From the NCBI GenBank assembly GCA_026391475.1, contig JAPLED010000053.1, forward strand, positions 1 to 36,365: a stretch of DNA of 36,365 nt. The letters run 5' to 3'. The notes under the pieces are model-generated. The model saw only the letters and a list, made by a program, of their open reading frames with translations. It was not told the origin of the DNA and made no database searches. This DNA comes from Bacteroidia bacterium. Its GTDB lineage: Bacteria; Bacteroidota; Bacteroidia; Bacteroidales; VadinHA17. Of this stretch, positions 25,036 to 33,790 are shown in pieces (the stretch's first letter is position 1; every line of letters starts with the position of its first letter). The position numbers and the translations under genes were made by a program.

Positions 25036-25950
25036 ATGAAGAACCTGATTAATATAAACGATGAACATCTTAAAGAGCTGGAAAATGAAGCAATCTTTGT
25101 GATGAGGGAGGTTGCTGCACAGTTCGAGAACAAGGTATTGTTGTTTTCAGGCGGAAAGGATTCAATTGTTCTCGTCCATCTTGCCAGAAAAGCATTCTGG
25201 CCGGCCAGGATACCTTTCAGCCTGATGCATATTGATACAGGTCACAATTTTGAAGAAACATTAAAGTTCCGCGACGATCTGGCAATAGAATTCGGGGCAG
25301 AACTTATAGTCAAATATGTTCAGGATTCAATAGATAATGACAGAGTGGTTGAGGAACAAGGTGTTAATGCCAGCCGTAACAAGGCACAGTCAATAACCCT
25401 TCTGGATGCCATCGAAGAACTTAAGATTGATGTAGCTATTGGCGGTGGGCGTCGCGATGAGGAAAAGTCCCGTGCCAAAGAGCGTTTCTTCTCGCACAGG
25501 AATGAATTTGGCCAGTGGGACCCTAAAAACCAGCGCCCGGAACTATGGAACATTTTTAACGGACGGAAACATTCAGGCGAACATTTCAGAGTATTCCCGA
25601 TAAGTAACTGGACTGAACTTGATGTATGGCAATATATTCTGAACGAAAATATCAAACTTCCGGAACTGTATTATACCCACAGGCGAAAAATCTTCAACCG
25701 CAATGGTGTATATCTTGCCTGGGCTCCTTTCATGCAACTGAAACCCAATGAAAAAGTTTTTGAGACTGATGTCCGTTGCCGGACAATCGGAGATATAACC
25801 TGCACAGGGGTAACACTTTCAAAAGCACAATCGCTTGAAGAGATAATATCAGAGATTGCAGCGACCAGAGTCACCGAAAGAGGAGGAAGATACGACGATA
25901 AACGGTCCGAAGCAGCAATGGAAGACCGTAAAAAAGAAGGTTACTTCTGA
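25036..25950 (+). CDS. cysD: Sulfate adenylyltransferase subunit 2
   Basis: The 304-residue enzyme is full length. It has the PP-loop SGGKDS (38-43) followed by IVLVHLARKAFWP. Other family blocks are HIDTGHNFEETLKFRD, GGGRRDEEKSRAKERFFS and the C-terminal ERGGRYDDKRSEAAMEDRKK-type end (GYF). With the GTPase CysN it makes APS from ATP and sulfate. It lies between cysH and cysN on the same strand, with gaps of 39 and 152 bp that carry repeats. Confidence 0.96.
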   Translation: MKNLININDEHLKELENEAIFVMREVAAQFENKVLLFSGGKDSIVLVHLARKAFWPARIPFSLMHIDTGHNFEETLKFRDDLAIEFGAELIVKYVQDSIDNDRVVEEQGVNASRNKAQSITLLDAIEELKIDVAIGGGRRDEEKSRAKERFFSHRNEFGQWDPKNQRPELWNIFNGRKHSGEHFRVFPISNWTELDVWQYILNENIKLPELYYTHRRKIFNRNGVYLAWAPFMQLKPNEKVFETDVRCRTIGDITCTGVTLSKAQSLEEIISEIAATRVTERGGRYDDKRSEAAMEDRKKEGYF

Positions 25951-25980
25951 AGCCTGAGATGATTCATAATTCTGTAAATT

Positions 25981-26027
25981 AAAGTAGAAAGTAAGTAGTA
26001 AGTAGTAAGGAGAAAGGAGCAGGAATA
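25981..26027. repeat. Heptamer-like tandem repeat AAGTAGT
   Basis: Units AAGTAGT, AAGTAGT, AAGGAGA and AAGGAGC follow AAAGTAGAAAGT in the cysD-cysN gap. The period is 7 bp, the same as the other intergenic arrays in this window. Confidence 0.75.
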
Positions 26028-26030
26028 GTT

Positions 26031-26057
26031 CCCCCTCTTTACGAAGTAGAGAGGGGG
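26031..26057. repeat. 12-bp stem hairpin CCCCCTCTTTAC-GAA-GTAGAGAGGGGG
   Basis: The arms pair over 12 bp with one G-T pair and a GAA loop, and are followed by CGGAGGGGGTGAG. From memory, near-identical segments recur between genes in several Bacteroidota genomes, so it is probably a repetitive extragenic palindrome rather than a terminator (no T-run on either strand). It lies inside the cysDN operon and could affect mRNA stability. Confidence 0.75.
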
Positions 26058-26102
26058 CGGAGGGGGTGAGTTCATGTCAATAAAGTAAGGAGTGAAAAAA
26101 TT

Positions 26103-27377
26103 ATGAAAATAAACGGTAAGAGTAAGAATAAAAGCCTTCTGAGGTTTACAACAGCAGGAAGTGTTGATGATGGTAAAAGTACGCTGATCGGACGGCTTCT
26201 GTACGATAGTAAATCAATATTCGAGGACCAGATGGAGCATATTGTCCAATCCGGTAAACGGCTGGGAAGAAAAGAACTTGATTTATCCCTGTTGACCGAC
26301 GGATTAAGAGCAGAACGTGAACAGGGTATAACTATTGATGTGGCTTACAGGTATTTCGCAACTCCTGCCAGAAAATTTATTATCGCTGACACACCGGGAC
26401 ATATCCAGTACACACGTAATATGGTCACAGGTGCAAGTACTGCTGATCTGGCTGTAATACTTATCGATGCACGTAAAGGTGTCCTTGAACAAACCATCAG
26501 ACATTCATTTATCGCATCACTGCTTGATATCCGGCATATAATATTCTGTATTAACAAGATGGATATGATGGATTGGTCAGAACCAGTATTCACCGGCATA
26601 AAGGTAGAACTGGCCTTGCTCGTTGATAAACTGAATATCACCGATGCACATTATATTCCTATCAGTGCCAAATATGGTGATAACGTGGTTGAACGGTCGG
26701 AGAATATGAAATGGTATAATGGGAAAACATTCCTGAATCTGATAGAGACCATTGAAATCAGAAAGAACAAAAATCCGGAGAATCAGCGTTTTCCTGTTCA
26801 GACAATTATTCGTCCCCACACTTCTGAGTACCACGATTACAGAGGCTATGCTGGCAGGGTGGCCGGTGGCGTATTCAGACCGGGAGATGAAATCACTGTT
26901 TTACCATCCCTCCGCAGATCGAAGATTAAGAGCATAGATATGTTCGGAAAAACCCTTTCAGAAACTATTGCTGGAGATTCAGTTGCAATATCTCTGGAGG
27001 ACCAGATAGATATCAGCCGTGGCGATATGCTGGTAGCATCAGATGACATACCTGTTATAAGTCAGGATATTAACCTGATGATTTGCTGGTTTAATGAACG
27101 TCCCCTGAAGGTTGGGGGAAGGTATCTCATTCGCATAAACAGTAATGAGGCCGGATGTGTAGTAAAGTCCGTTAACTACAGGATGAATATAAACACTCTT
27201 GAACATGATTTTGAAAACATATCTGTCAATATGAATGATATGGCACATATCAGCATTAAGACTTCCAAACCTGTCTTTTTTGACACATACCGGAAAAATA
27301 ACATCACAGGAAGTATGATCTTTATCGATGAAGGAACAAATGAGACTGTGGCTGCAGGGATGATCACTGTAGATTAA
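26103..27377 (+). CDS. cysN: Sulfate adenylyltransferase subunit 1 (GTPase)
   Basis: The 424-residue protein is an EF-Tu-like GTPase with P-loop GSVDDGKST (19-27), G3 DTPGH (96-100) and G4 NKMD (151-154), followed by the domain II/III beta-barrels (VQTIIRPHTSEYHDYRGYAG). It lacks a C-terminal APS kinase domain, unlike CysNC fusions. It drives APS formation by CysD through GTP hydrolysis. No separate cysC is in the window, in keeping with an APS-using CysH. Confidence 0.95.
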   Translation: MKINGKSKNKSLLRFTTAGSVDDGKSTLIGRLLYDSKSIFEDQMEHIVQSGKRLGRKELDLSLLTDGLRAEREQGITIDVAYRYFATPARKFIIADTPGHIQYTRNMVTGASTADLAVILIDARKGVLEQTIRHSFIASLLDIRHIIFCINKMDMMDWSEPVFTGIKVELALLVDKLNITDAHYIPISAKYGDNVVERSENMKWYNGKTFLNLIETIEIRKNKNPENQRFPVQTIIRPHTSEYHDYRGYAGRVAGGVFRPGDEITVLPSLRRSKIKSIDMFGKTLSETIAGDSVAISLEDQIDISRGDMLVASDDIPVISQDINLMICWFNERPLKVGGRYLIRINSNEAGCVVKSVNYRMNINTLEHDFENISVNMNDMAHISIKTSKPVFFDTYRKNNITGSMIFIDEGTNETVAAGMITVD

Positions 27378-27383
27378 CGATGC

Positions 27384-27404
27384 ACGACACACGGCACACG
27401 GGGT
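27384..27404. repeat. Short heptamer repeat ACGRCAC/ACGGGGT
   Basis: Three 7-bp steps (ACGACAC, ACGGCAC, ACGGGGT) lie six bases after the cysN stop. It is the shortest and weakest of the heptamer arrays. Confidence 0.5.
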
Positions 27405-27540
27405 TGTCGATTGAATATGTTGAACATGCCAATGTAATTACAAACCCGATAGTCACAATTCGGAAATTTTTTATGCTTTTACGATAAATATCCTTTCCTT
27501 CGCAAAACAATTGCATTGATTAACTGTTTATAAAGTATAG

Positions 27541-27957
27541 ATGAAAACCTTTTTATCAATACCGTTAATAATACTGGTTCTGTTCACAGGGATCAAAGTT
27601 AATTTTGCAGTTCATTATTGCGGAGGTTATGTTGCTGCAACAAAGGTCTCCCTGACCGGTGAGTTGGCAACATGCGGTATGGAATCAAAATCTGACAACA
27701 ATATCCAACAGGAATCTTTCAACAAACATTGCTGCGATGATATTACATCGGCTTATTCAATATGTAACAATTATTTTGCTTCATCTTATAATTTTGATGA
27801 CCCCGGACAACAGGTTATTAACATGATCGCTGTCCCTTCTGGTTATCTTAGTAATAAGGAGACAATCATCAACACTTCCAATAACGATATAAGACCACCT
27901 GGGACTAATCATCCAAATAGTGTTGACCGTCCGGTCTTATGTATCTTCCGTATCTGA
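27541..27957 (+). CDS. HYC_CC_PP family protein
   Basis: The 138-residue protein has a signal peptide or membrane anchor (FLSIPLIILVLFTGIKVNF) directly followed by HYC at 25-27. The other family marks are CGM at 45-47, CC at 64-65 and PP at 119-120, so all features of the Bacteroidota HYC..CC..PP family are present. The function is unknown. The cysteine, histidine and methionine content and its place just before a copper-type HMA protein and a Cus efflux system suggest a periplasmic metal-binding role. It is the first gene of the plus-strand group that ends with the CusB-like gene. Confidence 0.8.
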   Translation: MKTFLSIPLIILVLFTGIKVNFAVHYCGGYVAATKVSLTGELATCGMESKSDNNIQQESFNKHCCDDITSAYSICNNYFASSYNFDDPGQQVINMIAVPSGYLSNKETIINTSNNDIRPPGTNHPNSVDRPVLCIFRI

Positions 27958-28048
27958 TCTGATTTTTTAAAGTATCAGCAGACGGTGCGTTGCATTGTCT
28001 ATTATCTCTGTTTATATCATTTCTAATCATTTACTAAATTTTTTTATT

Positions 28049-28408
28049 ATGAAAACAATTAAATTATTTTTTGCCATTGTATTGTTGATGGCAGTTGGAG
28101 TAAACGCTTCAGCTCAGACAGGAACCAAAGCTTCAGGTCAACCAAAGACTGAGTCATTTAAAGTATGGGGTAATTGCGATATGTGTAAAGCCCGCATTGA
28201 GAAAACAGTTAAGGCAGAAGGTGCAACAAGCGCTGCATGGGATGCAAAAACCAAAATGCTTACAGTCACATTCGATCCTTCAAAAACAAGTTTAGATGCA
28301 TTTGGTAAAAAACTGGCAGCTGTCGGTCATGATACCGAAAAGTATAAAGCAGATGATAAAGTTTATAATGCTTTACCCGGTTGCTGCAAGTATGAAAGAA
28401 ACAAATAA
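28049..28408 (+). CDS. Periplasmic heavy-metal-associated (HMA) domain protein
   Basis: I use the start MKTIKLFFAIV (119 residues), 18 codons inside the tracked ORF, because it gives a clean signal peptide ending VNASAQ. The HMA domain has the Cu(I)-type site CDMC (43-46) in the loop WGNCDMCKARIEKTV. The rest is the beta-alpha-beta pattern AAWDAKTKMLTVTFDPSKTS and LAAVGHDTEKYK. An extra cysteine pair near the C-terminus (PGCCKY) could be a second metal site. It probably shuttles copper in the periplasm to the CusABC pump encoded directly downstream (64 bp). Confidence 0.88.
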   Translation: MKTIKLFFAIVLLMAVGVNASAQTGTKASGQPKTESFKVWGNCDMCKARIEKTVKAEGATSAAWDAKTKMLTVTFDPSKTSLDAFGKKLAAVGHDTEKYKADDKVYNALPGCCKYERNK

Positions 28409-28472
28409 ATCGTAACTTTCATCCCGGGTCAGGTTTTACATATTATTCTGACCCGGTTAAACTTCAAATATT

Positions 28473-31400
28473 ATGTTTAACCGACTAGTAAAATATTTTC
28501 TCGAGAACAGGCTTATTACATTCATATTGCTGATTGTTTTTGTTGTAATGGGATTGGTAACTATGCCGTTCAATCTTAAATCGGATCTTTTACCACGCGA
28601 CCCTGTACCAGTTGATGCCATTCCCGACATTGGTGAAAATCAGCAGATTGTGGCAACAGAATGGATGGGGCGCTCTCCTAAAGATATCCAGGATCAGATA
28701 AGCTATCCATTGACTACAGCACTGCTTGGCATTCCCGGAGTTCAGACAATCAGAAGTACTTCCATGTTCGGGATGTCTTTCATCTATATCATTTTTAAAG
28801 ATAATATTGAGTTTTACTGGAGCCGGTCAAGAATCCTTGAAAAGCTTAATTCCCTGCCAACAGGAACTTTACCTGATGGTGTGCAACCCACTTTAGGGCC
28901 TGACGCGACTGCACTGGGACAAATATTCTGGTACACACTCGAGGGGCGCGATCCGAAAACAGGAAAACCAAATGGCGGCTGGGATCCTCAGGAACTCAGA
29001 ACTATTCAGGATTTTTATGTTAAATATGGCCTTTCTGCTGCCGAAGGTGTATCTGAAGTTGCATCCGTTGGAGGATTCATAAAAGAATACCAGGTTGATC
29101 TTAACCCAAATGCGCTTAAGGCTTTCAACGTGTCGGTGATGGATGTAATGAATGCTGTGAAAAAAAGCAATCTTGACATAGGTGCCGAAACTATTGAACT
29201 TAATAATGTTGAGTATATTATTCGCGGATTGGGATATGTTAAGAGTCTTGATGATCTTGAATTATCAGTAGTTGCAGTTCGTAACAATATCCCCGTCCGT
29301 ATCAAAGATGTAGCCCATGTCTCTTTTGGTCCGGCAACACGACGTGGTGGTCTTGATAAAGCCGGTTCAGAGGCAGTCGGTGCTGTGGTTGTTGCCAGAT
29401 ATGGGTCAAATCCCATGGAAGTAATTAACAATGTAAAAGATAAGATAAAAGAAATTGAAGCAGGGTTACCTCAGAAAACGTTACCCGATGGCACTGTTTC
29501 AAAGGTTACCGTAGTCCCCTTTTATGACAGAACAGGACTGATCAAAGAAACAATAGGAACACTGGAATCAGCTTTATCACACGAGATTCTGATAAGTATT
29601 ATCGTGATTATTATCCTGGTAATGAACCTCAGAGCTTCACTGATTGTCGCCGGGTTATTGCCGATTGGGGTCTTGATGACTTTCATCCTGATGCGGTTTT
29701 TCGGGATTGATGCCAATATAGTAGCTCTGTCTGGTATAGCTATTGCGATTGGTGTGATGGTGGATATTGGAATAGTTGATGTTGAGAATATTCTCAGGCA
29801 TCTGGAGATGCCTGAAAATAAAGGTATCCGTGGCAAAAAACTGATGCAGGTAATCTATCAGGCAACAACGGAAGTCAGGGCTGCTGTTGTGACTTCCATC
29901 GCGACTACAATTGTAAGTTTTCTTCCTGTTTTTGCACTGCAGGCTTCAGAAGGTAAACTCTTCCATCCTCTTGCCTTTACAAAAACATTTGCACTGCTTT
30001 CAGCATTCATTCTGGGTATAGTGGTATTACCGACTCTGGTACATATTTTCTTTAATATCCGTTTCGACACTAAGAAAATCCGGAAGATATGGAATAGCAG
30101 TCTCATAGTAGCAGGTTTGTTTTTTGCAATTTTCTGGCATACATGGCCTGTACTGGCATTAACAGCTTTGGGGATAAATAACCTGCTTGATTACAGATGG
30201 TCTGAAAAACGCAAAGAATTTCCAAACTATATAAATATCGGTATAACTGTTCTGGTCGCAACCTGGTACCTTGCTGTTGAGTGGCTGCCCCTGGGAGCCC
30301 ATAACAGCGAACTTGCCAACTTCCTTTTTGTTGCCGGGATTGTATCGGTAATTCTCCTGGCATTAATGTCGTTGGTGCATTTTTATGAAAATATACTTCG
30401 ATGGGCTTTACAGAATAAATGGAAATTTCTGATGATCCCTGCATTTACCCTGTTTTTTGGTCTTCTGGCCTGGCAGGGTGTTGATAAGATTTTTGGAGTT
30501 ATTGCAACAGGAGCTGAAAAAACAGGCTGGAAAAGTTTCCGGCAGACAGCAGCATGGCAGAGCGCAGTCAAAACATTTCCCGGTACGAGCAAGGAGTTCA
30601 TGCCATCGCTGAATGAGGGTTCATTTCTGCTTATGCCTACCAGTATGCCGCATTCCAGTATTGAAAAGAATCTGGAATACATTGAAACACTCGATAAACG
30701 CCTCTCGACAATACCCGAAGTCGAAGTGGCTGTCGGTAAATGGGGCCGGGTAAATTCAGCGCTTGACCCGGCGCCAATCCAGATGTTCGAGAATACCATC
30801 AACTACCGTTCCGAATATATTCTGAATGAAAACGGTCACCGGATGCAGTTTAAAGTTGATAAAGATGGTAGTTTCATCTTAGGTAACAATACAAAATACA
30901 ATCCTGAAAAGGATATTTTCAGAACTATTCCTGTCGATAGTCTTATACCTGATAAAAATGGAGAATATTTCCGTCAATGGCGGCCGCAAATCAAAAAGCC
31001 GTTGGATATATGGAAAGAAATAGTAAAAGTAACAGATATACCCGGGTTGACCTCCGCACCGAAGTTGCAGCCAATTGAAACCCGGCTCGTTATGCTCTCG
31101 ACCGGAATGCGTGCTACGATGGGATTAAAAGTTTATGGTCCGGATCTTAATTCGATAGAACAGGCTGGGATGGTGTTTGAACAGGCATTGAAAGATGTGC
31201 CTTCTGTTAAGGCTTCTGCGGTTTTCTACGATCGCGCTGTAGGTGCCCCTTACCTCGAAATTAAGCTTAACCGCGAAGCAATGGCCCGTTATGGAATGAC
31301 AGTCAGCGATGTACAGGAAATATTGCAGGTGGCTGTCGGAGGAATGACACTTTCAACATCGGTGGAAGGTCGTGAACGGTTTCCGCTAAGGGTAAGATAT

Positions 31401-32345
31401 GCCCGCGAATTGCGCGATAATCCAGAGGACATAAAACGCATTCTCGTTCCGGCAATAAATGGTGTCCAGGTTCCTCTGGGAGAAATTGCGGATATTGATT
31501 ATACACGTGGTGCACAGATGATCAGAAGTGAAAACACTTTCCTTGTAGGCTATGTCATTTTCGATAAACTGGAAGGAAAAGCCGAAGTTGATGTAGTACA
31601 GGAAGCCGATAAAATATTAAAAGAAAAATTGAAGTCTGGTATAGTTGTTTTACCGGCAGGAGTTACATATAAGTTTGCAGGTAATTATGAACATCAGCTT
31701 AGGGCAACAAAAAGACTGGCTATAGTTGTTCCTCTGAGCTTAATCATTATTTTGCTGCTGTTGTATTTTCAATTCCGCACGGTTACCGCATCCTTTATCC
31801 ATTTTTCGGGTGTTTTCGTTGCCTTCTCAGGTGGATTTATCATGCTTTGGTTATATGGTCAGGATTGGTTCATGAATTTTTCAGTTGCAGGAATAAATCT
31901 TCGCGACATGTTCCAGATGCACCCGATTAACCTCAGTGTGGCAGTGTGGGTAGGATTTATTGCCCTTTTTGGGATTGCTACCAACGATGGAGTAATCATG
32001 GGTACTTACATTCACCAGGTATTCGAAGAAAAGAAGCCGACCAATGTTCATGATGTTCGGGAAGCAGTGGTTCTGGCCGGTAAAAAACGTGTACGTCCTG
32101 CAATGATGACTACGGCTGTAGCTGTAATAGCTCTGCTGCCTGTACTTTCATCTACAGGTAAAGGTGCTGATATAATGGTTCCTATGGCAATCCCTATGTT
32201 TGGAGGAATGATAATTCAGGTAATGACAATTTTTGTTGTTCCATTGTTCCAGTCTATTTGGAGAGAAGGTGCTGTAAGCCATAAGAAAAATGAAACTGCT
32301 CAAACTACTAATAATCAATTGGAAGATGAAAAAAACAGCATATAA
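28473..32345 (+). CDS. cusA-like: Heavy-metal RND efflux pump, CusA type
   Basis: The 1290-residue inner-membrane pump opens with the HME-RND blocks PVDAIPDIGENQQIVATEWMG, SYPLTTALLGIPGVQTIRS and FGMSFIYIIFKD. In the fourth helix the sequence is AIAIGVMVDIGIVDVENILRH, which fits the Cu/Ag type (CusA) rather than CzcA, whose DFG motif is absent. MLSTGMRATMGLKVYG lies where CusA has a metal-site methionine. It is about 240 residues longer than E. coli CusA. One insertion at about 541-640 adds several hydrophobic helices, and another near 790-850 adds a polar loop. The end overlaps the next gene by 20 bp. Confidence 0.93.
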   Translation: MFNRLVKYFLENRLITFILLIVFVVMGLVTMPFNLKSDLLPRDPVPVDAIPDIGENQQIVATEWMGRSPKDIQDQISYPLTTALLGIPGVQTIRSTSMFGMSFIYIIFKDNIEFYWSRSRILEKLNSLPTGTLPDGVQPTLGPDATALGQIFWYTLEGRDPKTGKPNGGWDPQELRTIQDFYVKYGLSAAEGVSEVASVGGFIKEYQVDLNPNALKAFNVSVMDVMNAVKKSNLDIGAETIELNNVEYIIRGLGYVKSLDDLELSVVAVRNNIPVRIKDVAHVSFGPATRRGGLDKAGSEAVGAVVVARYGSNPMEVINNVKDKIKEIEAGLPQKTLPDGTVSKVTVVPFYDRTGLIKETIGTLESALSHEILISIIVIIILVMNLRASLIVAGLLPIGVLMTFILMRFFGIDANIVALSGIAIAIGVMVDIGIVDVENILRHLEMPENKGIRGKKLMQVIYQATTEVRAAVVTSIATTIVSFLPVFALQASEGKLFHPLAFTKTFALLSAFILGIVVLPTLVHIFFNIRFDTKKIRKIWNSSLIVAGLFFAIFWHTWPVLALTALGINNLLDYRWSEKRKEFPNYINIGITVLVATWYLAVEWLPLGAHNSELANFLFVAGIVSVILLALMSLVHFYENILRWALQNKWKFLMIPAFTLFFGLLAWQGVDKIFGVIATGAEKTGWKSFRQTAAWQSAVKTFPGTSKEFMPSLNEGSFLLMPTSMPHSSIEKNLEYIETLDKRLSTIPEVEVAVGKWGRVNSALDPAPIQMFENTINYRSEYILNENGHRMQFKVDKDGSFILGNNTKYNPEKDIFRTIPVDSLIPDKNGEYFRQWRPQIKKPLDIWKEIVKVTDIPGLTSAPKLQPIETRLVMLSTGMRATMGLKVYGPDLNSIEQAGMVFEQALKDVPSVKASAVFYDRAVGAPYLEIKLNREAMARYGMTVSDVQEILQVAVGGMTLSTSVEGRERFPLRVRYARELRDNPEDIKRILVPAINGVQVPLGEIADIDYTRGAQMIRSENTFLVGYVIFDKLEGKAEVDVVQEADKILKEKLKSGIVVLPAGVTYKFAGNYEHQLRATKRLAIVVPLSLIIILLLLYFQFRTVTASFIHFSGVFVAFSGGFIMLWLYGQDWFMNFSVAGINLRDMFQMHPINLSVAVWVGFIALFGIATNDGVIMGTYIHQVFEEKKPTNVHDVREAVVLAGKKRVRPAMMTTAVAVIALLPVLSSTGKGADIMVPMAIPMFGGMIIQVMTIFVVPLFQSIWREGAVSHKKNETAQTTNNQLEDEKNSI

Positions 32346-33777
32346 AAAATTACTTATAACGGTTATTGCACTGGGCAGTTGGCTTGTTGCCAGCAGCCAG
32401 CAATATCCTGATTCGCTTCTCCGATATCTTGAAATTGCTGCAAAAAACAATCCCACTATACAGCAAAAATTCACCGAGTATCAGGCAGCTTTGCAAAAAA
32501 TACCACAGGTTGGAAGTTTGTCAGATCCTGAGTTAAGCATAGGTGTGTTTCTGAGTCCTATGGAACTCGTAAGCGGGAACCAGGTAGCCGATATCAGGTT
32601 AATGCAGATGTTCCCGTGGTTTGGTGTTCTTAAATCTGCCAAAGATGAGATGAGCCTTATGGCAAATGCTAAATTTGAGCTTTTTCGCGATGCCGGATTG
32701 CAGGTTTTTTATGATGTTCAGCGAGCCTGGTACGAACTTTTTAAAGTTCAAAAAGACATCAGCATTTCAGAAAAGAACATTGAAATTCTGAAAATAATTG
32801 AACGGCTGGCATTAGTAAGATTCAGGGCAGCTCCCTCAGTTAGCACTGGACCAGCTTCTTCCATCTCATCAATATCTTCTGGTTCAACTCAAAACAATAA
32901 TTCAGGTTCATCCGAAATGCCGAATATGGTAGGAAATAAGGGCAGTTCCGGTTCAGTAACATCAAGCCAGGTTTCATCGTCAATGCAATCTGGTTCAATG
33001 GGTTCTTCTTCAGGCAATTTTGGACTGGCAGATTTGTACCGCATCCAGATGGAAGCCGGAGAGATGGAGAACAATATCGCTCTTCTGAAAAACCAGCGAA
33101 ACACAATTATTGCTCAGTTTAACAGCTACCTGAACAGGCCGGTTGCTTCACCGGTCTTTACTCCTGAAACGATAGCCACTGATTCGCTCGGATTATCATT
33201 GATTGCTATTTCGGATAGTATGCTGGCAAACAACCCTATGCTTGGTATGCTGGAATATGAAAAGCAGTCGATTGATGCCCGAAAAAAGATGGTTTCGCGT
33301 ATGGGCTATCCTATGGTTGGGTTAGGCTTAAATTATTCTCTTATCAATAAAAACGTGATGTCGATATCACCAATGAATGGCAAGGATATGATCATGCCAA
33401 TGGTAACAGTTACTTTACCAATTTACAGGAAAAAATACAATGCAATGATAAACGAAGCTGATCTGCTGATGACTGCAACATCGCAAAATTACCAGGCCAC
33501 AGCCAATTCGTTGCAGACTGAGTATTATCAGGCAATTCAATCATATCAGGATGCACAACGCCGGGTAAAACTATATGATAATCAGTATCAGCTGGCTTCT
33601 AAATCACTTGATCTTATCCTGAAAAGCTTTTCTGTTTCAGCTTCAGGGCTGACCGATGTTCTTCGTGTCCGCCAGCAGACACTCGATTATGAGCTTAAAC
33701 AGGTCGAGGCTGTTGCTGATTTCAATACATCTATTGCATGGTTAAAAAGATTAATGGCATTTTCTCAAATAAAATAA
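32326..33777 (+). CDS. TolC-like outer-membrane efflux protein (CusC role)
   Basis: I start at MKKTAYKKLLITVIALG (483 residues) because it gives a proper signal peptide and is the more likely of two ATGs; it overlaps the cusA end by 20 bp. Two OEP (outer-membrane efflux) halves are visible: LLRYLEIAAKNNPTIQQKFTEY with the long helices after it, and LGLNYSLINKNVM to the C-terminal SYQDAQRRVKLYDNQYQLASKSL. Between them, at about 170-230, lies a low-complexity insert very rich in Ser, Gly, Asn and Met (for example SSMQSGSMGSSSGNFG). It would form the exit duct of the Cus pump. Confidence 0.88.
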   Translation: MKKTAYKKLLITVIALGSWLVASSQQYPDSLLRYLEIAAKNNPTIQQKFTEYQAALQKIPQVGSLSDPELSIGVFLSPMELVSGNQVADIRLMQMFPWFGVLKSAKDEMSLMANAKFELFRDAGLQVFYDVQRAWYELFKVQKDISISEKNIEILKIIERLALVRFRAAPSVSTGPASSISSISSGSTQNNNSGSSEMPNMVGNKGSSGSVTSSQVSSSMQSGSMGSSSGNFGLADLYRIQMEAGEMENNIALLKNQRNTIIAQFNSYLNRPVASPVFTPETIATDSLGLSLIAISDSMLANNPMLGMLEYEKQSIDARKKMVSRMGYPMVGLGLNYSLINKNVMSISPMNGKDMIMPMVTVTLPIYRKKYNAMINEADLLMTATSQNYQATANSLQTEYYQAIQSYQDAQRRVKLYDNQYQLASKSLDLILKSFSVSASGLTDVLRVRQQTLDYELKQVEAVADFNTSIAWLKRLMAFSQIK

Positions 33778-33790
33778 ACCTGAAAAACAA

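Noticed and set aside
26031-26057. Rho-independent terminator between cysD and cysN
   Set aside because: The stem is strong but no T-run follows on either strand.
27995-28048. Longer N-terminus of the HMA protein
   Set aside because: The 18 extra residues would sit in front of a complete signal peptide.
29015-29431. Minus-strand ORF of 138 aa inside cusA
   Set aside because: Low-complexity, Ser/Thr-rich shadow of the cusA frame with no motif.
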